A DNA stretch of 64,000 nt, taken from NCBI GenBank assembly GCA_050084515.1, contig CM114271.1:46252001-46316000 (forward strand), read 5' to 3'. Origin of the DNA: Blasia pusilla (lineage: Eukaryota > Marchantiophyta > Marchantiopsida > Blasiales). The translations under genes were made by a program, and so were the position numbers. This document shows, piece after piece, positions 1 through 11,400 of this stretch. The notes below the pieces were generated by a model. The model was not told the origin of the DNA, made no database searches, and was given only the letters and a program-made list of their open reading frames with translations. Position 1 is the first letter of the stretch; the number at the start of each line of letters is the position of its first letter.

Positions 1-2
1 GT

Positions 3-125
3 GCGGCCACGATGCTAGTATGTGATGGGTGTTCGAGAGGATGGCATATGGCATGTTTGACGCCACCTCTCACTAGGGTTCCTCATGGACAATGGATGTG
101 TCCCAGATGTACATCGAGAAGGTAG
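3..125 (+). CDS. PHD finger, C-terminal end of gypsy polyprotein (partial)
   Basis: The frame beginning at base 3 reads a strong second half of a C4HC3 PHD finger and stops at TAG (123-125). Visible are CDGC (Cys3, Cys4), GWHMAC (His5, Cys6), the typical LTPPL stretch, a conserved Trp and CPRC (Cys7, Cys8), with spacing C-x2-C-x4-H-x2-C-x14-C-x2-C. The first Cys pair lies left of the window; in the related copy at 61.4 kb it reads CMLC. PHD fingers commonly bind histone H3 tails, often with methylated or unmodified Lys4. A role in guiding integration to chosen chromatin is inference. All zinc ligands visible here are intact, unlike the right copy, which has lost Cys3. Confidence 0.8.
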   Translation, partial: AATMLVCDGCSRGWHMACLTPPLTRVPHGQWMCPRCTSRR

Positions 126-294
126 TTCTACATTCTGACTTGTGTCTATGACATGGATGACAAGGAGGCGACTAACGATGGGGCCACATGAGCACCCGGC
201 CTTCTTGCTCTTAGCGTCAGAGATGTATGTCATGGTAGGTAGGGATAGATGGCTATCCGGAGTTAGAGGACCTAACCACCAGCTAGGGGGCGAT

Positions 295-1060
295 TGGAGA
301 TATTTTGGTTCTTCTTGTCTCGTTGTTTGGATGCCATGAGTTGCATGGGATCATGCGTGTTTTGTGTGTGTTCGGTGTGACAAATGATGTATGTTGTGTA
401 GCGATGTGTATCGCACGGCGGTATCACGTCTTTTAGGATAGATCGGTGGGATCTAATAGAGCGCCTTCATGAGTAGTGGAGGACACTTGATGGAGGTCAA
501 GGGTGACTGCTTTGAGGCCCTTGGAAATCTGAGATAGCAGGTTTCCCCCGTTCGGCTCATTTGGAGCCATATTGAGGAACTTACTATTTTAGGTAAGTAC
601 CATTTTGAGTATATGATCGACTTACTATTTTTGTTAAGTGGCCCTTGACCTCCTACATCAGGTCAAGAGCCAAGGAGGTGACTTGGGAGAATAGGTTACC
701 ATGGAGAGAGCTTGGGAGAGGAGAGGGGTATACCTCAAGGAGAGAGAGCTTGAGAGCTCATTCTCTCTTTGTTGAACCTCTTGGCATGAGGCGGCGGAGC
801 TATGGTATCTTGCCTTGTGAGTGTAACCCAAGCCTCTCATTAGGAGAGTGGGTTTGGTTTGACATGAGAGAGAGTGCACACCTTTGAGAGCTATGGTGTG
901 AGATGGTGAAGAGAGAGATTGGATCTTACTTTAATTGGAGATATTTTGGTTCTTCTTGTCTCGTTGTTTGGATGCCATGAGTTGCATGGGATCATGCGTG
1001 TTTGTGTGTGTGTTCGGTGACAGCGATGTATGTTGTGTAGCGATGTGTATGCGCACGACA
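295..1060 (+). repeat. 3' LTR of family A, with 125-bp direct repeats at its own two ends
   Basis: The LTR starts directly after the polypurine tract with TGGAGATATTTT and ends with GCGCACGACA, giving TG...CA ends and 766 bp. Its first ~125 bp (295-419) are repeated almost exactly as its last 125 bp (936-1060), around a ~516-bp middle part. The right copy (60359-61127) has the same arrangement. The sequence after 1060 matches 41761 onward, which fixes the 3' boundary. The 5' LTR is outside the window, so neither divergence nor target duplication can be judged. Confidence 0.75.
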
Positions 1061-1310
1061 GATGGTAACCCGGCATCACTCTATAAGGAGAGCGCTATGT
1101 TTGAAATTGCGTATAGGAATCTATGAGCACATTTAGGAGAGAAGGAGGTCCAAAGATCCCAAGAACTTTGGAAATCTCAATCTTAAGTGGGAAAAAGAAG
1201 AACCCAAAGTTCAAGCTTGAGAAGATGAACACATTGGGCCTTAAATTGAAAAGATTGGATCACCATGGAAATAGTTACAAACAAAATTCTAAACGTCCGC
1301 CATAGTCCTC
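1061..1310 (+). repeat. Dispersed repeat, copy 1 (about 250 bp)
   Basis: This stretch is nearly identical to 41761-42010. Similarity starts at GATGGTAA immediately after the LTR and ends in a CT/CCTCCT-rich tract. Both copies contain a 60-codon open frame (1123-1305 and 41825-42007) differing at only a few residues. The open frame matches no family I know and is probably carried along by the duplication, though near-identity of the two copies shows the duplication is fairly recent. It also serves as the filled-site counterpart of the empty site at 41.76 kb. Confidence 0.8.
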
Positions 1311-3078
1311 CTCCTCTTCCTCCATTCCACTCCTCAAATTCCTCTATTTTGTGAGTCAAGCATGTGTTGATTATGAATTATCATGGATGAGTCATGATCA
1401 ACACATGCTTGATTTCCAAATAAGGGTATTTATATTTAATTCCATGCATGCTATATACTCCTTTTTAAAATTTACAATATGTTCTATTGAAAATATTTAA
1501 GTCATTCTTTATGAGCCAAAATAAAAAAATCTTAAAATAGCTCTTTTTATGCCATACTTCCAAAAAACCTTTGTGGATTTATGTCTCTTGACGAACCATA
1601 AGAAGTATGTAGGAAAATTATTGGAAACACTTAGCAAGAAAAGCATTATCTACCTAGTGAGATTGAATATGTAATTTTGGATAATTAAAACAAATATTAG
1701 AATTCCAGAAAAATACTTTAGATGTAAAAAAATATAAGAAGTTTTAAAAGAGAAATATTTTTTCCTGTTAACATTATTCACAAAATTATGCCACTTGATG
1801 GAGAAATACTTTTTATCATTTGATTGAGAGATAATGAGAGTTAGATCGATAAGAGATTTTATTGATGCATATTATTGCACAACATCAATTATTATTAATA
1901 TTTTAATTAAAAATTTATGATTTTATCATTCAAAAACCTTTGAGTTTGAAATTATTTTTCAATGAGAATAAATATAAATTTATTACATATTTTACAAAAA
2001 AATCACACTATTTGAGAATCATATAAACAAGACTCTTTCACTAGTTGAATAGTGATAACAAAAAACCTACGCTTCATAATCTTTATGGACATGATATATC
2101 AAGCTATATCTATCATTATTTTTGATAATCCAATATACAATAAACTTAAGATTTTGTTAAAATTTAAATTCCAACCATACACCTAATTCCAAGGCTAAAC
2201 ATCAAAATAAAATTTCTAATATAACCCCTCAAAACGTCAAAAGAAACCTCTCTCAATGATTTATGGACGACAATTCCAATTTAGCATTATCATTCATTAA
2301 GAAAATTATATATATGTATATATAATTTTCTTGCATGTATTGTAATTTAACTAGTGATGGTAAAGGAGTGTTGAATTCTTTGATTCGTTATCAATTTATG
2401 TACCATTTTTTATCACATTCATGCTTGTCTTAATCCATAGTAGAGCAAGCTTTAAAAAAATTGTAAGATTTTTTAATTCTTTATAGAGAGTTGTTAAATA
2501 GATATATGTAAATAACGCATGTATCCACATTATCTAACATCATTCCCGTCTTATTATGTTAGTATTCTCTTTGAGATTTTTCTGGCAATATTAGTGCTTA
2601 CATGAAAGATGGAGATCTTCAAGCATCGAGGGAATTGACTCATGGGTATTGCGAGGATGTCTAATAGCTTTGAATGAAGAATATCCTTAAGAAATTATGC
2701 ATAAATGTCCCATTTGGTGACCATGCAACAAAGCTAGTCCATGGAAGTTTGAAAATTCCTAAACTTGACTGAAAAAATTCCAATATAAGAGTATAAACAA
2801 ACAAACTCTAATTTTCTATAGAAACTCAATGATCCTCTACTCTCGAATGTTGTCCCCAAATGGCAAGCAAGACCCTTTGCATATATTAAGGGTAGAGAAA
2901 GGATTTCCACGCCTCCATATAGGCCTAAAGATACGGCGAACAATTAGCTTTCACAAGAAAAATAAGTTGCGAAGGGGGAAGTCATTCTTGGCAGCGCGAC
3001 TTTCCCATTATTTCGAAATATTATCGACGGTCATACGAGTTACAATCCATCAAACCTCTTCCTCTTCAATTTAGAAAC
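1311..3078. other. AT-rich stretch, no recognisable gene
   Basis: AT-rich DNA with many short A and T runs and stops in all frames. An inverted TATATA-type stretch (around 2306-2328) is visible. Open frames of 60-80 codons at 2.7-3.07 kb overlap on both strands and resemble nothing known to me. Confidence 0.5.
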
Positions 3079-3257
3079 AACATCCTCCATTCACTTCGAT
3101 AAGAAACACTGCATGGTTATGGATGAAATCACCATATTTCTCACTGACCAAAGCACGTTTTAGTGACAATATCCTCCATTTACATACATAAGAAACACAT
3201 CTCGCTCGTGGATGAAATCACCATATTCCTCACTAACGATAGCACCTTTGAGGCATT
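3079..3257. repeat. Tandem duplication, unit about 88 bp, two copies
   Basis: Two adjacent units share ATCCTCCATT, then ATAAGAAACAC, then GGATGAAATCACCATAT and CTCACT, then an A(A/T)AGCAC block. Copy 1 runs about 3079-3166 and copy 2 about 3167-3257, with roughly 15-20% differences. Confidence 0.7.
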
Positions 3258-5420
3258 CTATTCCACGTCTCCAACATGAACACTCGATTGCAATTCAATA
3301 TCTTGCATGGTCCATTGTAGTCATGTTCACTATATGACTGGTCAAAACCCATATTTACCCCTTTTCCCTTCTTAGCCCCTTTTTAATAGGCCTTCCAACC
3401 TTTCAATTTCTAGTTGCTTTTTACGGGTTGTTTCTCCGTCCCTACGGATGGACGCCTTTCCCGTTAGTTGAATCCTAAGGGAAGTACAAACTACCAAAAG
3501 ACTCTTCGGGACTTTATTACGGACCTTTGCCCTTCCTCTACTTCGTAAAGCTTTACTTCCATTTCTTTTGGAAGGAAAAAGACGAATAGGGAATATGATG
3601 ATTTGGGATCGAAAATCGAGGGCCCAAAGTCCTTTGGAATTCTCTACTGACAGAAGGTGGATTCTGACATCGATATTCCCCGTATTTGATTATTAAAATT
3701 TCCATTTTATTAAATTTATTTAGCCTATATTCGCACAGCTCGCATCGACGCTAATTTGGGGGCCCGGGCCCAAGGACCACCGGTGGTCCCGCCCGTCCCG
3801 AATCTCCCGGCCTCGCTCCCTTCGGCCGGAGTGGAGATCGCGAATCGCGATGCCCTTCCCCAGATGTCGGGGATCTGTCGGTATACCGGGAGGTTCTGAC
3901 GGAGAGACGGACGGGCAAACAAAGAAACTGTGTTGGATGGTACTACTGTAACGTCATTGTATCGCGAGAGCTCGTTGATCGTGCGGATTAGGGGATGCAG
4001 TTCGGGAAAGCTATCGGAAACCCTTTAAGACTTTTAAGTCAACCGACGACGGGTCCAACAAGTCGACTAAGTTTGGTTTCCTTTCATCCATTTCAGGAAT
4101 TTCTGCGCAATTTAAAGGCAATAGGCGTAAATGTGGCAGAAATTCCTCCCTGTTCTCGAGAATTCTGGGATTAATAACTAATCGCCGCTCTCCTCCTCCT
4201 ACTCTTGAGCGAATGAAGGAAATGAAATGACACGACACGGAACAGTTGCTCACAAGTACATAGGACAACACATTCCTTCTTTCTCCGAGGTTATGAGCAC
4301 AACTTATTCCCGTCCCCAAGTTCACGGTGTCGAGACTACCATCCATTCATGAATGCACGCATCCCTCCATGTGTACATTTTCGTGTTTGGTGAGTCACCA
4401 TTCCGTATCAGAGATCAGATTATAAACTATAGTAGAAACGTTTGATGGAAAACCCATCAGGATACGAAGGACCCGGGGGGGCGCATAGAGAGCCAACTCT
4501 TGCACTACAACATCTTCGCACCACTTCAGCAATTCCGTCCGACATGAGAGAGGTAGGAAATGGAGTCACGAGGACTCGCTTCTGTATTCACGTCTGTCGT
4601 CTCTTTCGTACGTCTACGTGTGCTTTCCTTTCTTTTTCGCTTCCTGTGGCGGTGTGTCGAAGAGTTCGAAGTTTGGGTGGTGGAGCCCATGTGCTGTTCT
4701 GCAATTTCCGAGTAATTTGTTTGCAATAATGATGAGAAGAAGTGAAAAAGCGTGTTTCGGAAGTGTATTATGGCACTAGAGACTCAGCGTGGAGGGTAGG
4801 GTAAGCATTTATGCATAATGTGTGGCGCACACATCCGATAGCTGGAAACACGTAGCAAGGATGTGGTGCCGTCGAAGCGTCGTCACGGTGTCTTGCAATT
4901 GAGGGAGGATGACCTTTACGTGGGGAGGTGGGGGGTGTTTTGCTTTTCTTGCAGAGCCTTAGACGCGCGATGAGGAGGAGCCTTGCGGGACGAAAAGCTT
5001 AGTCACATGGTCTGTCCCTCTCTTGCCAGAGAAGGACTTGGAGAAGGGGGGGGGGGGGATCCTCGCCTCGTGATCAAGATTCTGGGCAGCGGCAAGAGGT
5101 CAACAGCTGAGAGGAGGACACCACAACCATAATGCTGCACCTACACAGTAGCTCATCATAACATCCTCTCATCCGTCCGTCGATAGCGCACTGTAGCCCA
5201 CTCTCTCTTCGGGAAAGCCCGGCGTTCCTTAGAGAAGGCACTCCCACATAAAGCAAGAACCAGAAAGAATAAACCACGTGTTAGTGGGGGAAGGTGAGCG
5301 ACGCGATGCTGCATACGAAGAAGGAAGGAAGGAAAGAAAGAACGAAACAACACTCACTTAGTCTGGAATTGCGTGAAGGAGCATCCGATGAGGAGTGAGG
5401 TGCGGAGCAATGACCACCCT

Positions 5421-5423
<3 letters not shown>
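3258..5423. other. Mixed composition region, no recognisable gene
   Basis: GC content rises from about 3.7 kb. It includes a GC-rich patch (3725-3920) and a run of G at about 5047-5058. Open frames up to 111 codons exist on both strands (for example 4011-4346, -) but show no domain, and they overlap frames on the other strand. I see no splice-consistent gene. Confidence 0.4.

Positions 5424-5469
<46 letters not shown>
5424..5469. repeat. (TA)n microsatellite
   Basis: About 22 uninterrupted TA dinucleotides. Confidence 0.98.
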
Positions 5470-5471
<2 letters not shown>

Positions 5472-6672
5472 TTCTCTGATTGGGATTCGCCTGAAATGAA
5501 ACAAACGAATTATAGACTCGGAGTTAATAGTTTTCTCCCCTCCAACTCAATCATAGAAACCCCCCAACCATCCTTTACACCGTGACCCAGCTTTAATAAG
5601 TAATCCCAGCTGTTCTGCAAAGATGCCTGCTGGGTACTGTGCAGTACTGTCCTGCTATGCTATGCTAAGACTCACTCTGCTTTGTTAAAGGCACCGTAGT
5701 GTAGTCTAGTTAGTGTATCGTATCCAACACCCTCACTAAGTAAACTCTCAGATTGTAAACAGCAGCTCAATTCACCCCTTAAACGCGATCGATTACTACT
5801 TGACAACGCCGATGCTCCTACTACACAAACCTGTGGAAAGCCGAGCACCACGGCTCGGATCCGTACCTCGCTCCCTCAACCACTTGTATCCAGACAGCTG
5901 GTACGGCCTCCCAGTCCAGGGCGACGGAATGTTCCCCCGGATTCTGACACGTCTCCACGCCGGGCGATGGTATCCGGCCGGCGTGAGTTACACGGCAATG
6001 TCGTGAGGCCCGGGGGGCGACTATTCTTATCGCCCGGCCCTTCACAGCTATGGCGCCCGAATACGGCCAACGGGCGTGCTCGGTTGGACATGGGGCGGTT
6101 GACCGGATGAGGGCCGTTGCTCCATCCCTATCGACGGAGACTGTGGTTAGCGCTCCTCGCAACAACCGTGGTGGCCCTCCCGTGTAAGGCCAGTACGTGT
6201 CTTCGTCGTCATTAAAAACTACAAATCTCTCATGAGAATGCGAGTGAATAAAGTGGAATTAACCATGGTTAGTAGGGATTCTCTTATGATGACTCAGTCC
6301 TTTATTACAGGGCCAGGCCTGAAAAGGAGAACATCACCGCAGCACAGTCGCAGAAAGGCAACAGTGCACAGCTAAGATAGTTAGTAGAGTTCGTAACTGT
6401 GATCGAGAATATTCAAACTGCGTCATTAAGGAACCGTTCGCCGTGATTATCACGTTTGATTGCCTCCGCTAAAACTTCCCGCCAACTTCCTTGCCCCGCA
6501 AGCCGTACCTCATCCTGCGGACGGCTATGACGGGAAGATATGATCCGGTAATAAATGCAGGTGACTCCACTCCAGTCTTACAGCGCCCAGACGCCGGAGT
6601 GGGACTCCGAACCGACCCCGGCGTCCGGGTGGTTTTTCCACGGGAACCGGTAAGTTGCCGGTATTCTCCACC
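5470..6672. other. GC-richer patch, no recognised gene
   Basis: From about 5.8 to 6.7 kb the sequence is rich in CCGG, CGGCC and GGGCC. A 114-codon open frame on the - strand (5821-6165) and others overlap, but none has a recognisable domain. It may be a decayed transposon or a former gene; I cannot tell. Confidence 0.4.
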
Positions 6673-6690
6673 CGGGCACGTTAGTGCCCG
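6673..6690. repeat. Short perfect hairpin (7-bp stem, 4-base loop)
   Basis: CGGGCAC - GTTA - GTGCCCG. A GC-rich stem of this kind is typical of Helitron 3' ends, but I do not see the expected CTRR terminus within about 12 bases on either strand. Confidence 0.6.
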
Positions 6691-6980
6691 TTTCCAGATA
6701 TTTTATACAAAAATACCTCATTTCTGGGGAATTGTTTCCCGAGGATTCCAAAACAATTAGTTATAACCGGCTAGAAATGAATCAGCGCCGGTCGATGTTT
6801 TCCCACCGATTACAAAAGAAAACGGATTTTTTCTTATGATAATCGGTTAGGACTAATCATTTACCGATAATAATTACATTAACTAGGATTATGAAATTAA
6901 AATTTAAAAAAAAACTATTTAAGTTTTTTAACGTGTCGTGTATCAAGAGCAGATCCTATTCCCATCCTTAATAGTATAGA
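6690..6980 (-). mobile_element. Possible Helitron 5' terminus (starts at 6980, - strand)
   Basis: Read on the - strand from 6980, the sequence begins TCTATACTATTAAGG, preceded by A. Plant Helitrons typically begin TC followed by a TACTATTAA-like motif and insert between A and T. The same motif occurs at 18301 (-), and a related one near 58399 (+). The 3' end is not identified, so the left limit given is only the next hairpin. Confidence 0.3.
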
Positions 6981-7937
6981 TATTGACATAGGAGGATCTC
7001 CCCGGGCCCGGCCCTTTCACCAGGTGGCAAACTTTGTTCGTGAGAAACTGGTAAGCATGAGTTCCGCGCTCGTTGGGTTTGGATTAGGGCCTAAATGGAG
7101 GGAAGGAGTTTCGTTTACCGTTGGAGGAAAGCAAAACATATTACATTAAGACCATTCTTCTTTGGATGGATTGTTTCGGTTCCGAACTTCGAAGTGGCCG
7201 GATTTTGAAGTGATCGGCATGATGACGTGCCGTGGATTCACATGTTGCAAGAGGATACCTCCCGACATTAATGTCCATCGTCCCGATTTGAATATAGCCA
7301 ATCACAAGAAAGACAAACATATCATGGCCAAATCCTAACAGACTCTATACCTTCAAATATCCGAAATATCAGTTGCATAGCAAAAAGCCGATTCGAGTCA
7401 TTAATCCGATTTCTATAATAAAATAAATAATACCTCTAAATTATTTGTCAAAAAATGTCCGTAGTTTTCATTGGGCTCCATTTGCCGAGGACTAGAATGA
7501 AATCGTTAATATTTCGAATATTATTATATCCTGTCTTTGTCTGTGATTCGTCATTCACATGAACTAGGATAGGTCCACGTTCGAGTAGACCCCAACCTGC
7601 ACACGGGGCACCCATCCATGAGGTGTGGTTTTCATTTCCAAGACTTATCTCCGTCCACTTCGACAGTGCAAGCAAAATTTGGGCCATAGTTACACGTGGA
7701 TACGAGGGCGTCTCAATTCGGGACTGTAGCCGCTGTTACAACTTCGAGTCATGACACCGCTCGTAAATAAGAATGGATATGTCTCTTACGCCCCCTTCCA
7801 CTGCTGGAAGGACAATTGTCATCCTTTTTTAAGCGGTAAGGGTTTCTTGTAAAGACAAGATTTTTTCATCTTTCTTTTATTAATACAAAAATTTAAGAAC
7901 ACGATCAATTCTATTACTCCGGCTTATGACTTCTTGT
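6981..7937. other. Unassigned
   Basis: No recognisable coding sequence. A 79-codon frame at 7448-7687 (-) has no known domain. Confidence 0.4.
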
Positions 7938-8415
7938 AGGAGAAAATGTTTTCGACGACTAAGTATTTATTTGAGAAGTCCTAATGCGAATTCATATCAA
8001 CGGGCGCATAGATTTTTAGAGCTTCCCATTTTTTCCCGATCAAACACTCGAGAGGGTCTGATCGGAAATTTCTAAATATCAGCCAGTTTTTTTCAATTTT
8101 TACAAAGAAACTGCATTTTCCGATTCTGTTTTCTTCCGAGACTTTTCTGATCAGATCAGAAATTCTTAAATTTTACCCACTGACATTACAAAGAATGCCA
8201 GTTCTTGACGCTCGTAGATTCATATCTAGAACATTGCAATGTCTTCAAAAAATGTTTTGGACACCTAAGTATTAATTTGAGATGCCCTTATGCAAGTTCA
8301 TATCTAGAACATCCACAATGTCGAACCAAAAACTAATTTGGACACCCAAGTGTTTATTTCAGGGGCACAAGTGCAAGTTCATCTCTAGAACGTCCGCAAT
8401 GTCTTGAAATCTACA
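7938..8415. repeat. Degenerate tandem repeat, unit about 83 bp, 3-4 copies
   Basis: Units share TTCATATCTAGAAC, then AATGTC, then TTTGGACACC(T/C)AAGT and TTTATTT. The clearest adjacent copies lie at about 8216-8410. A more diverged one at 7938-8005 is separated by unrelated sequence. Confidence 0.6.
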
Positions 8416-11400
8416 TACAAATTGGAGGATGCAATTTTCTCAATATTTACTCTATTTGATATGTGCCTCTACTCATTCAAACACACTTTCGTGGTCATGT
8501 GGTGTCCATGTTTCCTTTGGAAAAGAGGAATTATAAAATTTGAGATTGGTAAGGGGAGTCCCATTTGAGCGTGAGTTATTAAACATGGATCCATACATGG
8601 CTTGCTCCCTTATGGGTACTTACCGGTCATGTTTATATTTGGATCTTTTCAAGAGTTTAAGATTCTCTTTTTCTTTTTTCTATATTGTTTGAAGTTTATT
8701 TGCTCATTTCTTTTTTCCTATGTATGATGTTTGTTGTGTTTTATTCCTATTTTTCCTTTTTAACTTGGTCCATCCATGAAATTATCATCATGTCTTTTTT
8801 AGACTAAGTGTGTTTCCCCATTACACCACCTTTATGGGGGCACGATTCCTTTATTGTCCCTTCTTAGAATCTTGAATTGAATTAAGAATTGAAAAAGTTC
8901 TTCCACCGTGTAGAAATAGCCTTAGGTTGCCACCTAGACTCTCTTGGTTATCAGGCGCCCGTTATTTTGCCTTGGGATTCCAAGAACTAGATGGTACTCT
9001 TGAACATCACACTCTCAAGGGTAAAATATAATCATCTAAGTTTGAGACTACTATGTTAGGTCATGTCACGACTATAGGAGAGATTTCATCAAAACCTAGA
9101 AGGATCCTTTGTAGCTCCCATTTAACAAGGTCATTGTGATTCATTGCCTTGGAGTTGATCTATAAGTATAGGTCGCCCTTTCCCTTGATAAAAAAAAAAC
9201 ACTCTTTGAGGGGTTTCCACTTCTTCTTTTGTGGCATATTTAGGTGCCTTGATGGTTGGTAATGCCTCTTGGCCAATTGGGCCAAGTATGATGTATTACT
9301 AATGAGAGTATCCTATTTTTTAATGTCTTTCTTCCATGTAGCTTTGAAGAGGATCATGTGTCGCAACTTCTGAGGTTGTATACATTGTGTACTTCATGTC
9401 CTTTGTGACTTACTTTGGATGAGTAACTCTTCCCAACATATTTCCATGGAGTTTCCAAGATGGTAGGTATATCCTTAGTGAAACTTGTTATTTTGCTCAT
9501 CTATAAGATATCAAACCCAAAGTTGCAATCCATGACAAATGTAAATGTGCCCATGTATGGAGCTTAGATTATCTTAAGTAAGAGTATGTTGGGATTAATA
9601 AGGACATCACATTTTTTAATTTTATATTGATTCCTGTGATCATATCCTATTTTTGGAAGCAAGGTGTGCATGTTGAATGCACCCAAAAAACATTGGGAGT
9701 CAATGTTGTCCTAGAACATTTGTATGGTGGATTTTGTATGCAAAAGAAAAATTCACTTCTAAATGATGAAGCAATTTTCTTTTCAATAATAAGAGAAATT
9801 TGAGGAATCGACTTCATGTTTAATGCACAATTGGAGGTATTTCACGCTTAGAATTGCAATCATAAATCCTTGTCATGTGGCAATACATATATGAGCCAAA
9901 ATTATTTCTAAAATCATGATAAAATAAAATAAAAACTATTAAATAAGTTGAAGTGCAACAACTTTGAGAGAAATTGAAGAGGGAAAGAATTCGTAATTCC
10001 TCGTTAGTTTCTCAAGTGATTAAAAGAGAAATTGGAATCCAACTTGAAGGTGGGAATGTGCAAGAGAAATCTAATGAAGAAATCAATATCTACTACGACA
10101 TGATGGAGTGTGGGAAATTCAACAACTACGTGAGCAATGAATTCTTGAGTTCTTATCATGTTTGCTTGATACTAGGTCAAATTGGATGAAATTTGGACAT
10201 GAGGGTGATCAAGCAAAGGCAGAAGATCATTATGGGAAAATTTAGGCTCATTGTGCAAGAATTCATAGAGTCTAGCTTTACCATTGGAATTATGTTGAAA
10301 ATTCGAGTAAAGCGATTAAAACGGCCCCTTAAACAAAGCGTGTATGAAGAAGATTCTAAAAACATTTCCCATATTTTCATAGATTATTTGGAGGTGCTAA
10401 GTTGGTTTGAGCATTGATTATGTGGAACTTAGAGATGAGGATCCGGTGGATCTAATGTTGGTTTATGCATGATTATAAACACTCGGAGGTAAACTTTGTG
10501 CACAAGGATCCCCTTACACTTCAAGCATGTGTTTCTGGTGTCTCCTTTTATATGAGAAAGTGAACATATAGAGGTGAAATTGATGCATAATTGTCTAGTG
10601 GGTTTGCATGTGTGGAACGCCATAGTATCCAATACACAACCTTTCTCTATATTTCCATTGGGTGACAATCGATGCGCAAATGATTGTGAAGATCAAGTGG
10701 CTTCATGAATTTGCATCACTAGTATTGGTGTCCATTCCATTAAGATAAAATATCAATGGACATGGTTTTACCTTTCATATCAACATAACGGGGGCTTTAA
10801 CATGAATTGGTGGACGGTTGATATGAAGGGGATGTTGCAAAATTATGGAATCCCAAGGGGAACTTTTTTCTTTGTGGAATGTATAGGAGGGATTCTCATT
10901 TTCTCTATAGGATTCATAGGGGGTTGTAGTTTCCATACCTATTACCCAAGGTAAACTTTTATGGGAATCTGGTGAGAACTCGTCATAGAGCATAGATCTA
11001 CCAAAGAGCAAAGATGAACATCTTTTCTATGAAGGACTATCTTAAATCCAATTGTGAGGTCTTACAAATGAGTAAAGTGTATGGCATAGAGAATAAATGG
11101 GAAAGGAGGCTAGGTGGGTGAAGGTTTTTGCGGTGTTTCGAGACATAGAAGGGATGTGAGTAGGCATGAGAGGCATTGAGGGTTATAAGCTAGGCGGGAT
11201 GGGATGAGATCACACTAAGCAAGAGGCAGTTAGGTATGAGAGTGAGTGGCCTGGTTTTGATATTGAGTGAGAATTTGGTGTGTCCTAGATTGGACTATGT
11301 TATATTTTGATCTCGTAGCTTGGGAGTGAGGTAGATGGATTGTGCATTTCTCACCATAATATACCCACAAACTACTAGGGAGCACGTTAATGTAAGGAGA

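Larger units (their letters stand above)
1..1060 (+). mobile_element. Ty3/gypsy element, family A, 3' end only (left copy)
   Basis: The window opens inside the 3' end of an LTR retrotransposon on the + strand. In order it holds the end of a PHD finger (3-125), a short non-coding stretch, a polypurine tract (283-294, core AGGGGGCGAT) and a 3' LTR (295-1060). The same order occurs on the - strand at 60359-61480, with close similarity throughout, so the two are copies of one family in opposite orientation. The right boundary is firm, because the sequence from 1061 on matches 41761 onward, where no LTR is present. The rest of the element lies to the left of the window. Confidence 0.85.

Noticed and set aside
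5373-5585. 70-codon frame with an Ile-Tyr run
   Set aside because: It is the (TA)n microsatellite read as protein.
5821-6165. 114-codon - strand frame as a gene
   Set aside because: Overlapping open frames on both strands in a GC-rich patch and no recognisable motif.
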